17,547 nt of DNA from positions 1-17,547 of the forward strand of contig JAICQC010000040.1 of the NCBI GenBank assembly GCA_025938055.1, given 5' to 3'. Position 1 is the stretch's first letter, and each line of letters begins with the position of its first letter. The notes below the pieces were generated by a model that did no database searches, was not told the origin of the DNA, and saw only the letters and a list, made by a program, of their open reading frames with translations. Source of the stretch: Anaerolineales bacterium. Its GTDB lineage: Bacteria; Chloroflexota; Anaerolineae; Anaerolineales; Villigracilaceae. This document shows, in pieces, positions 1-8,930 of the stretch. Both the position numbers and the translations under genes were made by a program.

Positions 1-2
1 CG

Positions 3-467
3 TTCATCTTCGTCACTCACGACCAGGAAGAAGCGCTGACAATGAGCGACCGCATGGCAGTTTTCAACGAGGGCAAAATTATACAGACCGGCACCCCCGC
101 CCAGGTCTATGAAAGACCGGCTTCGCCCTTTGTGGCAGGATTTGTGGGCACATCCAACCTGGTGAGCGGAGAGGTGGCAAAACGCATTACCGGTTCCGAG
201 CAGACGTTTACGATCCGCCCCGAGAAAATTCATCTGGCTTCCCGGAACGGTCAGTCCCCAAGAGATATGCTCTCGGTCGATGGCGTGGTGCGGGATGTTA
301 TCTACCTGGGTTTGTTTACGCGCTATCTGGTGGAGATCGAAGGCGGCGGTGACCTGGTGGTGGTGGAACAAAACCTGAAAACGACGTCGATGGACGTGCT
401 GGCGGCCCGGGGACAAAAAGTACGTTTGCACTGGCATCAAGACCACATCAACCGGGTGGAAGGCTGA
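3..467 (+). CDS. potA: PotA-type ABC transporter ATP-binding protein, C-terminal part
   Basis: The open frame enters from the left edge, so the N-terminus with Walker A and the signature motif lies outside the window. The first visible residues ([17 protein letters not shown]) are the H-loop/switch region typical of polyamine and sugar-type importer ATPases. They are followed by the usual GxxxQxGTPxxVYxxPxxxFVAxFxG stretch and a C-terminal TOBE-like regulatory domain over about the last 90 residues. The protein would power the PotB/PotC channel from the cytoplasmic side. It ends 2 bases before potB, so the genes are co-transcribed. The polyamine assignment rests on all three subunits together; another small cationic or organic solute is possible. 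Confidence 0.88.
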   Translation, partial: FIFVTHDQEEALTMSDRMAVFNEGKIIQTGTPAQVYERPASPFVAGFVGTSNLVSGEVAKRITGSEQTFTIRPEKIHLASRNGQSPRDMLSVDGVVRDVIYLGLFTRYLVEIEGGGDLVVVEQNLKTTSMDVLAARGQKVRLHWHQDHINRVEG

Positions 468-469
468 AC

Positions 470-1375
470 ATGCTAAGCCGTGCATCCACATTTCTTTATC
501 AGCATCCCCGGCTTGTACTGCTCCTGTTACTGGGTCCGCCGCTGATCTACATGGGCGTTGTGTACCTTGGCTCGCTGTTTACCCTTTTGATCAACAGCTT
601 CTATTATCTTGAGGATTTTACCGGACTGATCGTACGTGAATTCACACTGCGGACGTACGCGCAGATCTTTGAACCCGCCAACCGTGAGATATTCATGCGC
701 ACCGCTGCCATGGCGGCTGCAGTAACCGTTGTCGATGCGTTGATCGCTTTCCCTCTCGCCTTGTACATTGCGAAATTTGCCTCGCCGCGCCTGAAGACCT
801 GGCTGATCATCGCGGTGACGATTCCGCTCTGGTCAAGCTACCTCGTACGTGTCTATGCCTGGAAGTTGATCCTCGCCAAGGAGGGGATATTATCCTGGTT
901 TATTAATCTCCTCCATCTGGATGGCGCTCTGAACTGGTTGTTAAACTTTGAGAGCATCGGCGGTTCGTCGCTGGCTCTTTCCCCAATTGGGATGTTCATT
1001 GTATTCGCCTATATCTGGCTGCCATACATGATCATCCCGATTCAGACGGCGTTGGAGCGCGTGCCTGCTTCGCTGCTGGAAGCATCCAGTGATCTGGGCG
1101 CGAAACCCATACAAACCTTCGGGACCGTCATCCTGCCGCTGGCGTTCCCGGGTGTTGTCGCTGGCTCGATATTCACATTTTCCCTAACCCTTGGCGATTT
1201 CATCGTCCCACTTTCGCTTGGGAATTCCAAGTTTTTTATCGGGCAGGCTGTCTATTCCTATCAGGGCACGGCGGGAAATATCCCGCTCGCCGCGGCGATG
1301 ACGATGGGTCCCGTTGCCATTATGATTATTTACCTGTTGATCGCTCGCAGGCTTGGAGCGTTCGATGCCCTCTAA
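470..1375 (+). CDS. potB: PotB-type ABC transporter permease
   Basis: A 301-residue membrane protein, the usual length for PotB. It has an N-terminal membrane segment (residues about 14-36) and several further hydrophobic segments. Near residue 205 is the cytoplasmic EAA-type loop ([16 protein letters not shown]) that docks onto the ATPase, followed by the conserved GDFIVP region. It forms half of the inner-membrane channel of a spermidine/putrescine-type importer. The ATG lies 2 bases after potA, and the 3' end overlaps potC by 11 bases, implying translational coupling. A substrate-binding PotD is not in the window and may lie upstream. Confidence 0.9.
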   Translation: MLSRASTFLYQHPRLVLLLLLGPPLIYMGVVYLGSLFTLLINSFYYLEDFTGLIVREFTLRTYAQIFEPANREIFMRTAAMAAAVTVVDALIAFPLALYIAKFASPRLKTWLIIAVTIPLWSSYLVRVYAWKLILAKEGILSWFINLLHLDGALNWLLNFESIGGSSLALSPIGMFIVFAYIWLPYMIIPIQTALERVPASLLEASSDLGAKPIQTFGTVILPLAFPGVVAGSIFTFSLTLGDFIVPLSLGNSKFFIGQAVYSYQGTAGNIPLAAAMTMGPVAIMIIYLLIARRLGAFDAL

Positions 1376-2186
1376 ATCCTACTCCGGACCGAAAGCCTCC
1401 TGGGGGTTGAAAATCGCCGCCATCGGCACATTGCTGTTCCTGCATGTTCCCATCTTGATCATCTTTCTTTACACCCTGACACCCGATGAGGCAGCCTACA
1501 CCTTCCCTCTGCCTGGAATCACGTTCCAGTGGTTCGGTGTGGCGCTTCGACGAGCGGACCTTTGGCGGGCGCTGACGCTTTCGCTTCAGGTGGCGGCGGT
1601 TGCCACGCTGGCGGCGCTCGTGCTTGGGACGCTGGCAGCCGCGGCGGTCTACCGCAGTAAATTCTTCGGCAGGGAAGCGATCTCGTTTCTCCTGGTCCTG
1701 CCCATCGCGCTGCCCGGCATCGTTACGGGTATAGCCCTGCGTACCGCTCTCGGCGGATTGGACATCCCGTTTTCCTACTGGACGATCGTGATCGGTCACG
1801 CCACGTTTTGCGTGGTTGTCGTCTACAACAATGTGCTCGCTCGCTTCCGCCGCATGCAAGGATCGCAGATCGAAGCCTCGATGGACCTGGGCGCGAACTC
1901 CTTCCAGACATTTCGCTACGTTATTTTCCCGAATATCGCGACGGCGCTGCTTGCCGGCGGGATGCTGGCATTCGCACTTTCCTTCGATGAAGTGATAGTA
2001 ACCACGTTCACGTCCGGGCAGCAAACGACACTGCCGATCTGGATCTTCTCCCAGTTGACGCGACCGCGCGACCGCCCTGTGACAAATGTGGTGGCGATGT
2101 TTGTCATCCTGATTACCTTCCTGCCGATCTTCTTTGCACAACGTATCTCTGCCCAGAGTGCAGACACAGAAGGCGAAACAAAATAG
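1365..2186 (+). CDS. potC: PotC-type ABC transporter permease
   Basis: About 273 residues with hydrophobic segments typical of binding-protein-dependent permeases. The EAA loop reads [14 protein letters not shown] and is followed by the PotC-like [13 protein letters not shown] stretch. I chose the ATG at 1365, preceded by a GGAG-like ribosome site, over an in-frame TTG at 1353. This start overlaps the end of potB by 11 bases. It is the second channel subunit and the last gene of the pot operon. A long antisense open frame over this gene (1326-2225, minus) is a codon-bias shadow. Confidence 0.9.
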   Translation: MPSKSYSGPKASWGLKIAAIGTLLFLHVPILIIFLYTLTPDEAAYTFPLPGITFQWFGVALRRADLWRALTLSLQVAAVATLAALVLGTLAAAAVYRSKFFGREAISFLLVLPIALPGIVTGIALRTALGGLDIPFSYWTIVIGHATFCVVVVYNNVLARFRRMQGSQIEASMDLGANSFQTFRYVIFPNIATALLAGGMLAFALSFDEVIVTTFTSGQQTTLPIWIFSQLTRPRDRPVTNVVAMFVILITFLPIFFAQRISAQSADTEGETK

Positions 2187-2223
2187 GTCTGCGCGACAGT
2201 CACCGTTGGCCGCAGACACTGTC
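2187..2223 (+). other. interlocking inverted repeats just after potC
   Basis: Directly after the potC stop, GTCTGCG (2187-2193) pairs with CGCAGAC (2211-2217), and GACAGT (2195-2200) pairs with ACTGTC (2218-2223). The two pairings interlock, so they would form a pseudoknot or alternate. No T-run follows, so this is not a standard intrinsic terminator. It may protect the 3' end of the pot mRNA. Confidence 0.4.
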
Positions 2224-2307
2224 ACGCTTTGCAGGGAAGGCGGGAAAGTTAATTAAAAATTCTTAACATTCCTGTTAAATCAACGTCAAATTCGCCTCCC
2301 GGAAATA

Positions 2308-2335
2308 TTGACATCAGCACTGAACCCGTTACAAT
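2308..2335 (+). promoter_or_regulatory. sigma70-type promoter upstream of the SET-gene leader
   Basis: A perfect -35 TTGACA (2308-2313) is separated by 16 bases from a good -10 TACAAT (2330-2335). Transcription would start near 2342. It drives the structured region 2342-2636 and, if the terminators are bypassed, the SET gene. Confidence 0.7.
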
Positions 2336-2367
2336 TGCGTTCAACTTAAAAAGGAGTATCCTATCGG

Positions 2368-2391
2368 ATGAACTCGCACGAGTGTGAATGA
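2368..2391 (+). CDS. possible seven-residue leader peptide
   Basis: ATG at 2368 opens a short frame, MNSHECE then TGA. AAGGAG (2351-2356) lies upstream, with a somewhat long spacing of 11 bases. The frame sits between the 2308 promoter and the 2376-2412 terminator and covers that terminator's 5' arm, so a translating ribosome would stop the hairpin from forming. It is too short to support by composition. The support is only the SD-like site and the position, so it may be accidental. Confidence 0.25.
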   Translation: MNSHECE

Positions 2392-2412
2392 AGAAATACT
2401 TGTGCCTTTTTT
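2376..2412 (+). terminator. intrinsic terminator 1 in the SET-gene leader
   Basis: GCACGAGT (2376-2383) pairs with ACTTGTGC (2398-2405) in 8 bp with one G-U, around a 14-base loop. One C and then TTTTTT (2407-2412) follow. It lies about 35 bases after the expected transcription start, so it would release a transcript of about 70 nt. Confidence 0.6.
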
Positions 2413-2495
2413 ATAACGTCCGCCACGAATAAAATCTGGCTTCCGCCGCCCTCCAACTAACCCCTGGTGAGGCGGCGGGACTGCTTAAGCAATTG

Positions 2496-2543
2496 CAGTC
2501 AACACAGTGGTTCAGAGCTGTTGTGCTTTGACTGTTTTTGTTT
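2496..2543 (+). terminator. intrinsic terminator 2 in the SET-gene leader
   Basis: CAGTCAA (2496-2502) pairs with TTGACTG (2528-2534), with an inner ACAG/CTGT pairing, and a TTTTTGTTT tract (2535-2543) follows. The 5' arm can instead join a short stem with 2480-2484, giving a possible on/off choice. Confidence 0.6.
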
Positions 2544-2636
2544 GCAAAAACAAAAATTTAATCACATGTTGTCGCTTTGGCGCTCCATGCCAAAGATATT
2601 CTGGGCGAAATGCCTTCACCAAAACGAAAGGAAAGA

Positions 2637-3167
2637 ATGACTGGTCAATTCTACTCTCACTTAAATCCGAAATGTGACTCGGGCGTGTTCGAAGAGAAAG
2701 GCGGATGCGGCGTCTTTGCCCGCGAGCCGATCAAAAAAGGGGAGCTGATCTGCCTGTGGGGCGGGCGGATCGTCGCGGAGAACGAACTCGACCCGAATAT
2801 GCCTCACTTCACCCAACGAATCTTGCAGATCGAGGACGGCTTTTATCTCGAAGCTCCTCTGCCCCTCGAGCCCACCGATTGTTTCAACCATTCCTGCGAA
2901 CCGAATGTTGGTTTTACCGGTCAGATCGGGCTGGTGGCGATGCGCGACATCATGGCGGGTGAGGAGCTCACCTTTGATTACGCCATGTGTGACGGCACTC
3001 CCTACGATGAGTTCGACTGCTACTGTGGCAGTGAAAAATGCCGCGGGCGCGTCTCCGGCTCGGATTGGATGCGCCCAGAATTATGGGAAAAATACAAAGG
3101 ATATTTCATGCCCTACCTTGCCAGGCGCATTGAGAGACTCAAAACAAAAACAGAAGTACCTGCATGA
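2637..3167 (+). CDS. SET-domain protein, putative lysine methyltransferase
   Basis: A 176-residue protein that is nearly all SET domain. It has GxGVFA near residues 23-28, the cofactor and active-site motif NHSCEPN at 84-90, and GEELTFDY at 108-115 with the catalytic-type tyrosine. A short post-SET cysteine cluster (CYCGSEKCRG, 128-137) follows, which together with the NHSC cysteine normally binds zinc. Such proteins transfer a methyl group from S-adenosylmethionine to a lysine; the bacterial target cannot be read from the sequence. I chose ATG 2637 because AAAGGA lies just before it. Upstream in-frame options (TTG 2577, ATG 2610) lack a convincing ribosome site, and the first lies in a hairpin. 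Confidence 0.82.
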   Translation: MTGQFYSHLNPKCDSGVFEEKGGCGVFAREPIKKGELICLWGGRIVAENELDPNMPHFTQRILQIEDGFYLEAPLPLEPTDCFNHSCEPNVGFTGQIGLVAMRDIMAGEELTFDYAMCDGTPYDEFDCYCGSEKCRGRVSGSDWMRPELWEKYKGYFMPYLARRIERLKTKTEVPA

Positions 3168-3183
3168 TCTCGATAAACAATAA

Positions 3184-3228
3184 AACACGGATTGCTCTGA
3201 TGAATGTAAAATCAGAGCAATCCGTGTT
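3184..3228 (+). terminator. 18-bp perfect hairpin after the SET gene
   Basis: Bases 3184-3201 pair perfectly with 3211-3228 around a 9-base loop, 17 bases after the SET-gene stop. Only an A/T-rich stretch (GATATTTAAAT) follows, so as a terminator it is strong in stem but weak in U-tract. The ATG at 3200 of the next gene spans the stem-loop junction, so the hairpin could also limit translation. Confidence 0.6.
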
Positions 3229-4699
3229 GATATTTAAATCCTTTGCCTTTCGCATCTTCATCGTTGCCCTTGTTCTGCGGCTGATCCCGGTCATCCTGGC
3301 GCGCGGGCTGGGGATTGGGCTCGATGATATGTTCCAGTACGATATGCTGGCGCGCAGCCTCGCCGCCGGGAACGGATTCCGCTGGTACGCGCAGGAGGAC
3401 TTGAATCAGCTCGCGGCATTTGTGGACTTCGATCTCTCCAGTGTTGACGAGTATGATCCCATGCTCGGCATTCCCACTTCATTCCGCGCGCCGCTCTATC
3501 CCACGTTTCTTGCCATTGTTTATTCCATCAGCGGGACTGATTTCTCACGTTTCTTCGCCGCCCGGCTGGCACAGGCGATCTTTCTCGGCGCGCCGCTCGC
3601 ACCGTTGACGTATTGGGTTGCCAAACGCCTCTTTCCTCTTTCTTATTCCTTAAAGGAAGAAAGAGGAAAGAATGTTGAAAAGTCTGCCCGCATCGCAGCC
3701 TGGGTTATTGCCTGTTATCCCATGCTTCTGGTTTACCCCCTGGGTCTCGGAACAGAGAATCCTTTTTTCGTTCTACTTCTTTCTTCTTTCCTGTTTCTTC
3801 TCTTATCCATAGAAAAGCCTTCTGTCATCCGCCTTCTCCTTGCTGGACTTTTCCTCGCCCTCACAACGCTGACACGCTCGGTTATTCTCCCATTTGCCGT
3901 CTTTGCCTTCTGCCTGTTGTTCTACCTGCATCGTAAGCATGCAATCCCTGCCATCCTTTCTTTTCTCCTGGTCGTTTCTCCCTGGATCATCCGCAATTCC
4001 CTTTTACACCAAAAACTGACAGGGATCGAAACCTCAATGGGCTATAACCTGTACCTTGGCTATCACCCGCAGGGAAATGGATCGTTCGTCTTTGGTCCGT
4101 CGCTCGACCTGCTGACGATTCTTGACGACGCCGAACGCGACAGGATTGGAACCGAGAAAGCCATTGAGTTCATCCAGGCACAACCAGGAAGGGTTCTCCC
4201 ACTGGCGATTAACCGCCTGGGCTTTTTCTTTGGCTTGGAGAAGCGGGTGTTGATGTATTTCTACGGCAACGACATTCTTGGATATGTCCCGCTGCCTTTG
4301 TTGTTGACCATTTCTGCAATCCTGCTGCTGCCTTTTGTAGTGATCGCGGTCTCCGCCGGGTTGGGGCTGGCACATCTGCGCTGGAGACCTGAACATATAT
4401 TGCTGCTGCTCTTATTTGCGGGTTATATCCTTCCACATGTCTTCATCCTTTCCGAGGATCGCTTCCATCTCGCGCTGGTGCCGTACCTCGCGATCCTTGC
4501 CGCGCAGGTCTGGGACAACGGCTTGTCAGTTTTGCGTGCACGCTGGCATGAGTCATCCATGGGAAAGCTGATCGTCACGCTGGCGCTCTGCACCGCGGTT
4601 CTACTGATTGCCAACTGGGGCTTTGAACTGGTCCGCGACGCGGATAAAATAGCCCAATTGCTGGGACCCAACGGAAACCAATCCTACTTCCCATACTAA
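3200..4699 (+). CDS. GT39/ArnT-like membrane glycosyltransferase
   Basis: About 499 residues with around ten hydrophobic segments. An early loop carries GLDDMFQYDMLARSLAAGNGF and, shortly after, FRAPLYPTFLA. Both resemble the extracytoplasmic acidic loop and the RxPLYP region of PMT_2/GT39 transferases, which use lipid-linked sugars on the outer face of the membrane. Donor and acceptor cannot be named. The start is uncertain: ATG 3164 is upstream of the 18-bp hairpin, ATG 3200 is inside it, and GTG 3224 or TTG 3227 lie just before the first membrane segment. A 14-bp inverted repeat at 3631-3670 encodes a hydrophilic loop. Confidence 0.7.
   Translation: MNVKSEQSVLIFKSFAFRIFIVALVLRLIPVILARGLGIGLDDMFQYDMLARSLAAGNGFRWYAQEDLNQLAAFVDFDLSSVDEYDPMLGIPTSFRAPLYPTFLAIVYSISGTDFSRFFAARLAQAIFLGAPLAPLTYWVAKRLFPLSYSLKEERGKNVEKSARIAAWVIACYPMLLVYPLGLGTENPFFVLLLSSFLFLLLSIEKPSVIRLLLAGLFLALTTLTRSVILPFAVFAFCLLFYLHRKHAIPAILSFLLVVSPWIIRNSLLHQKLTGIETSMGYNLYLGYHPQGNGSFVFGPSLDLLTILDDAERDRIGTEKAIEFIQAQPGRVLPLAINRLGFFFGLEKRVLMYFYGNDILGYVPLPLLLTISAILLLPFVVIAVSAGLGLAHLRWRPEHILLLLLFAGYILPHVFILSEDRFHLALVPYLAILAAQVWDNGLSVLRARWHESSMGKLIVTLALCTAVLLIANWGFELVRDADKIAQLLGPNGNQSYFPY
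3631..3670. repeat. perfect 14-bp inverted repeat inside the glycosyltransferase gene
   Basis: CTTTCCTCTTTCTT (3631-3644) is exactly inverted at 3657-3670 around a 12-base centre. It is in frame and encodes a polar stretch (about LFPLSYSLKEERGKN) between two hydrophobic segments. It could be an in-frame palindromic insertion or a chance pyrimidine/purine run. Confidence 0.5.
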
Positions 4700-4712
4700 T
4701 CTCTGCTCTCTA
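4700..4712 (+). repeat. left arm of an inverted repeat flanking the CPBP gene
   Basis: TCTCTGCTCTCTA here matches the inverse of TAGAGAGTAGAGA at 5352-5364 at 12 of 13 positions; the odd pair is G-T. The arms bracket the CPBP gene. Low-complexity sequence makes chance possible. Confidence 0.35.
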
Positions 4713-4733
4713 GTTCTCTGCTCACTGGACTCC

Positions 4734-5348
4734 ATGAAATATCTCCTCGGTGAAAAACTTCACTTCGACTGGAAAGTTGTCTCCATCACCATTCTCAGCA
4801 CACTGCTGCTGATGGTGGATTACTATCACCGCCTCACCCCTGTGAAATACTGGGACCGGGTCATACTCTATCTCATTGTTCCATTAATAGTGATTATTTT
4901 TGTTTTCCGCGAGAATCCCGGAGAATTTGGCTTCACGCTCGGCGATTGGAAAGCCGGGCTTCTTATCACTGCGATTGGGATCCTGTTCATGGCGCCCATC
5001 ATCTATTATCTGGGGCGCGGCGACGCGTCCATGCAGGAATATTACAAGCCCTACACTGCCGGTTTGCCGTGGACGACCTTCCTCGACCTGATCGGCTGGG
5101 AGTTTCTCTTCCGCGGCTGGATCCTGTTCGGCTACGGGCGCAGGTTCGGGCATGAAGCGTTGTGGCTGCAAGCCGTTCCGTTCGCGCTGGCACACATTGG
5201 CAAGCCTGAAGTGGAGACGCTTTCTACCATCTTCGGCGGCTTTGCCTTTGGCTGGGTGGCATGGCGCACAAGGTCGTTCGTCTGGCCCTTCCTTATCCAC
5301 TGGTTTATTGCGACGTTTATTATCATTGTGGCGGCAGGGTTGGGATGA
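4734..5348 (+). CDS. CPBP-family membrane protein with degenerate active site
   Basis: A 204-residue protein with about six to seven hydrophobic segments and the overall plan of CPBP (Rce1-like) intramembrane proteases. The first motif, normally EExxxR, reads WEFLFR at residues 122-127, so the first glutamate is replaced by tryptophan. The second motif, FxxxH, is intact (FALAH, 150-154). The third, usually HxxxN, reads HWFIA (189-193), with the asparagine missing. The fold call is reasonable, but protease activity is doubtful. The start ATG 4734 has only a weak GGA upstream. It lies 34 bases after the glycosyltransferase gene and is probably in the same transcript. Confidence 0.72.
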   Translation: MKYLLGEKLHFDWKVVSITILSTLLLMVDYYHRLTPVKYWDRVILYLIVPLIVIIFVFRENPGEFGFTLGDWKAGLLITAIGILFMAPIIYYLGRGDASMQEYYKPYTAGLPWTTFLDLIGWEFLFRGWILFGYGRRFGHEALWLQAVPFALAHIGKPEVETLSTIFGGFAFGWVAWRTRSFVWPFLIHWFIATFIIIVAAGLG

Positions 5349-5351
5349 AGA

Positions 5352-5364
5352 TAGAGAGTAGAGA
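5352..5364 (+). repeat. right arm of an inverted repeat flanking the CPBP gene
   Basis: TAGAGAGTAGAGA, the near-perfect inverse of 4700-4712. It lies between the CPBP stop and the next gene's ribosome site. Confidence 0.35.
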
Positions 5365-5375
5365 CTGGAGAATAA

Positions 5376-5813
5376 ATGATCAGGATCCGTCCTGCGCGTG
5401 AAACGGAAGCTGATCGGATACGAGACTTAATTCATCTGGTCGGGATCAACCCGATGGGACTGGATTGGAAACGATTTATCGTTGCGGTGGATGACCGTGA
5501 TGAAATGATCGGCTGCGGGCAGTTAAAGCCCCATGGTCAGGACGTCCTTGAAATGGCTTCGATTGCGGTATACCCCGAACATCAGGGGAAAGGCATTGCG
5601 CGCGCCATCATTGAGTATCTTTTGAAGGATAGCCCACGCCCTTTGTATCTGATGTGTGAATCCGCGCTCGGAGCTTTGTATGAAAAGTTTGGCTTCTGCG
5701 CAATTCCATACGATGAAATGCCGCGCTATTTTCAACGCATTAGCAAGTTGGCAGGGCTGGTCACCACTCTGGCACATCGAGAAGAACACCTGCTGGTGAT
5801 GAAGTTGCAGTAA
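5376..5813 (+). CDS. GNAT-family N-acetyltransferase
   Basis: A 145-residue single-domain protein. Motif A, the acetyl-CoA pyrophosphate loop, is clear: IAVYPEHQGKGIARAII, with QGKGIA at 70-75. A later YEKFGF stretch is typical of motif B. It would transfer an acetyl group from acetyl-CoA to an amine, substrate unknown. ATG 5376 follows GGAG with 6 bases between. The TAA stop overlaps the proposed -10 element of comEA. Confidence 0.85.
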   Translation: MIRIRPARETEADRIRDLIHLVGINPMGLDWKRFIVAVDDRDEMIGCGQLKPHGQDVLEMASIAVYPEHQGKGIARAIIEYLLKDSPRPLYLMCESALGALYEKFGFCAIPYDEMPRYFQRISKLAGLVTTLAHREEHLLVMKLQ

Positions 5814-5816
5814 AAT
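5811..5816 (+). promoter_or_regulatory. possible -10 element for a leaderless comEA transcript
   Basis: TAAAAT lies 7 bases before the comEA ATG (5824), the spacing expected when transcription starts at the start codon. No SD sequence precedes comEA and no clear -35 is seen. The element overlaps the stop codon of the GNAT gene. Confidence 0.4.
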
Positions 5817-5823
5817 TGCTCAA

Positions 5824-6393
5824 ATGCAAAACCTACGGTCAATTCTTTATCTTGCTTCGGGGATATTATTCGGATTATTTCTCGCAGCGCTCGTCTGGGT
5901 GGTAGCACGTAACCCGAGTGGCGAGGCCGTCATCCTCCGCCCGGTCCCAACGGAAAAACCTGTCATTGTCCATATCACCGGCGCCGTGCCGCGCCCCGGC
6001 GTGTACGCCCTTCCGCAGGGCGCGCGCGTACAAGATGTCATTTCAGCCGCTGGCGGTTTTCTTGCAGAAGCTGAGAAGTCACAGATCAACCTGGCGGCGC
6101 TGCTCGAGGACGGGGAGATGCTGGATGTCCCCTTTGTCGAGGGTGCTTCGCCGGTACTTGCTACCCCGGGCGCAACAGTCGTCGCGGTTACCACCGAACT
6201 CATCAACATTAATACCGCATCCGCCGAGGAATTGGATTCCCTGCCAAGCATCGGACCCAGCCTGGCACAGCGCATCATAGAGTATCGCGAACAGAACGGT
6301 CCGTTTATCAATGCAGAGGACATTATCAATGTCCCGGGAATCGGTCCCGGCAATTATGAACGCTTCAAAGACTTGATCACCGTTGGACCTTAA
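5824..6393 (+). CDS. comEA: ComEA-like DNA-binding protein
   Basis: A 189-residue protein with the full ComEA layout. There is one N-terminal membrane anchor (about residues 7-28), a SLBB domain (46-104, VIVHITGAVPRPGVYALP), a linker, and a C-terminal pair of helix-hairpin-helix motifs. Those read ININTASAEELDSLPSIGPSLAQRI and then NVPGIGPGNYERF, at 127-188. In competent bacteria ComEA binds incoming double-stranded DNA outside the cytoplasmic membrane. No comEC or comF lies next to it here; the gene is followed directly by a terminator. The start is supported by the membrane anchor and the TAAAAT element. Confidence 0.9.
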   Translation: MQNLRSILYLASGILFGLFLAALVWVVARNPSGEAVILRPVPTEKPVIVHITGAVPRPGVYALPQGARVQDVISAAGGFLAEAEKSQINLAALLEDGEMLDVPFVEGASPVLATPGATVVAVTTELININTASAEELDSLPSIGPSLAQRIIEYREQNGPFINAEDIINVPGIGPGNYERFKDLITVGP

Positions 6394-6398
6394 ATGGA

Positions 6399-6428
6399 CA
6401 GCCTGGCTTTTGAAGCCGGGCTGATTTT

Positions 6429-6430
<2 letters not shown>
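6399..6430 (+). terminator. intrinsic terminator between convergent comEA and zwf
   Basis: An 11-bp stem (6399-6409 with 6413-6423, one T-G pair) with a three-base loop is followed by A and TTTTTT (6425-6430). On the minus strand the stem has no good U-tract, so it mainly ends comEA transcription. Confidence 0.85.
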
Positions 6431-7895
<1,465 letters not shown>

Positions 7896-7946
7896 AGAAT
7901 TACTCTCAACGGAGGAAACGGAACGTCACAAGACGCTGGTGTCCGT

Positions 7947-8855
7947 TTACTCGGCTTTCTTTATGGCATGACCACCGAATTGGTTACGCAGCGCCGCCAG
8001 CATACGCGCCGTGAAATTTTCCTCGTCGCGGCTGGCGAAGCGCATCTGAAGAGACAATGTAATGACTGGCGCGGGAACATCCAGGTCAATGGATTCGAAC
8101 ACGGTCCATCTGCCCTCGCCCGAATCAGCCACCCAGGGTTTGATATCCGTCAGGGCGGTGTCTTCATCGAGCGCGTTCGCAGCCAGGTCCAGGAGCCACG
8201 AACGGACGACGCTGCCATGCTGCCAGATATGTGAGACCTGTGCGAGATCAAGTCCGAACTCTTCCTTGGCTTTCAGGATGCTGAAGCCCTCGGCGAATGC
8301 CTGCATCATGCCGTATTCGATCCCGTTGTGAACCATCTTGACATAATGTCCCGAGCCATGCGGACCGACGTGTCCCCAGCCCTTATCCGGCGCGGGAGCC
8401 AGCGTTTCGAAGATGGGATGCAGCTTCTCCACGACTTCCGGCTTGCCCCCGATCATCAGGCTGTAGCCCTCCGTGAGTCCCCAGATCCCACCGCTCGTTC
8501 CGCAATCGACAAATTCGATGCCGGCGGGCTCAAGCATTTGTGCATGCAGAATCGAATCTTTGTAATTTGAATTCCCACCATCGATGACAACATCACCTTT
8601 TTTAAGTAGAGTGCTCAGGCTCGCAATTGTGTCATCGGTCACCTTGCCCGCCGGAACCATCAACCAGACGATGCGCGGTGCCTGGAGTTTGCCGACCGCC
8701 TCTTCAAGCGTGTACGCGCCTTCAGCTCCATTCGCGATCGCTTCCTGAACCGTTGCATCTGTGCGGGCAAATCCGATCACACGATGCCCGCCGCGCATCA
8801 GGCGGGTCGACATGTTCATTCCCATCTTGCCCAAACCAATCATTGCCAATTCCAT
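7947..8855 (-). CDS. gnd: 6-phosphogluconate dehydrogenase, short decarboxylating form
   Basis: 302 residues from the chosen start, matching the short (about 300-residue) class rather than the 470-residue enteric one; short forms are often NAD+-preferring. The Rossmann motif GLGKMG (7-12) opens the protein. GGNSNYKDS is at 93-101, and the catalytic HYVKMVHNGIEYG with lysine and asparagine is at 170-182. It converts 6-phosphogluconate to ribulose 5-phosphate and CO2. ATG 8855 is preferred over an upstream frame extension to 8924 because GGAGG lies 5 bases before it and the Rossmann fold begins at once. It sits between pgl and zwf. Confidence 0.95.
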   Translation of the reverse strand: MELAMIGLGKMGMNMSTRLMRGGHRVIGFARTDATVQEAIANGAEGAYTLEEAVGKLQAPRIVWLMVPAGKVTDDTIASLSTLLKKGDVVIDGGNSNYKDSILHAQMLEPAGIEFVDCGTSGGIWGLTEGYSLMIGGKPEVVEKLHPIFETLAPAPDKGWGHVGPHGSGHYVKMVHNGIEYGMMQAFAEGFSILKAKEEFGLDLAQVSHIWQHGSVVRSWLLDLAANALDEDTALTDIKPWVADSGEGRWTVFESIDLDVPAPVITLSLQMRFASRDEENFTARMLAALRNQFGGHAIKKAE

Positions 8856-8930
8856 GAATACCTCCAAGAAAGTGATGTCGTCAAAAACCTCGTCGCACGG
8901 GGCAACTCCACAGGCAACACGCAACGAGAG

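Larger units (their letters stand above)
2337..2636 (+). other. structured leader or small-RNA region before the SET gene
   Basis: About 300 bases without a substantial gene, downstream of a strong promoter. It contains a seven-codon frame, two intrinsic terminators (annotated separately) and a 10-bp GC-rich stem (2441-2450 with 2471-2480, loop of 20). It also has a short stem 2480-2484 with 2495-2499 that overlaps the 5' arm of the second terminator. A 9-bp A/T hairpin (2535-2543 with 2548-2556) and a 7-bp hairpin (2575-2581 with 2589-2595) follow. The overlapping pairings would suit attenuation, or a discrete small RNA of about 70 or 200 nt. I do not recognise an RNA family. Confidence 0.5.

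Noticed and set aside
1326..2225. 299-residue open frame on the minus strand
   Set aside because: It is antisense to the clear potC gene, rich in R, Q, H and D in a pattern typical of shadow frames, with no recognisable domain.
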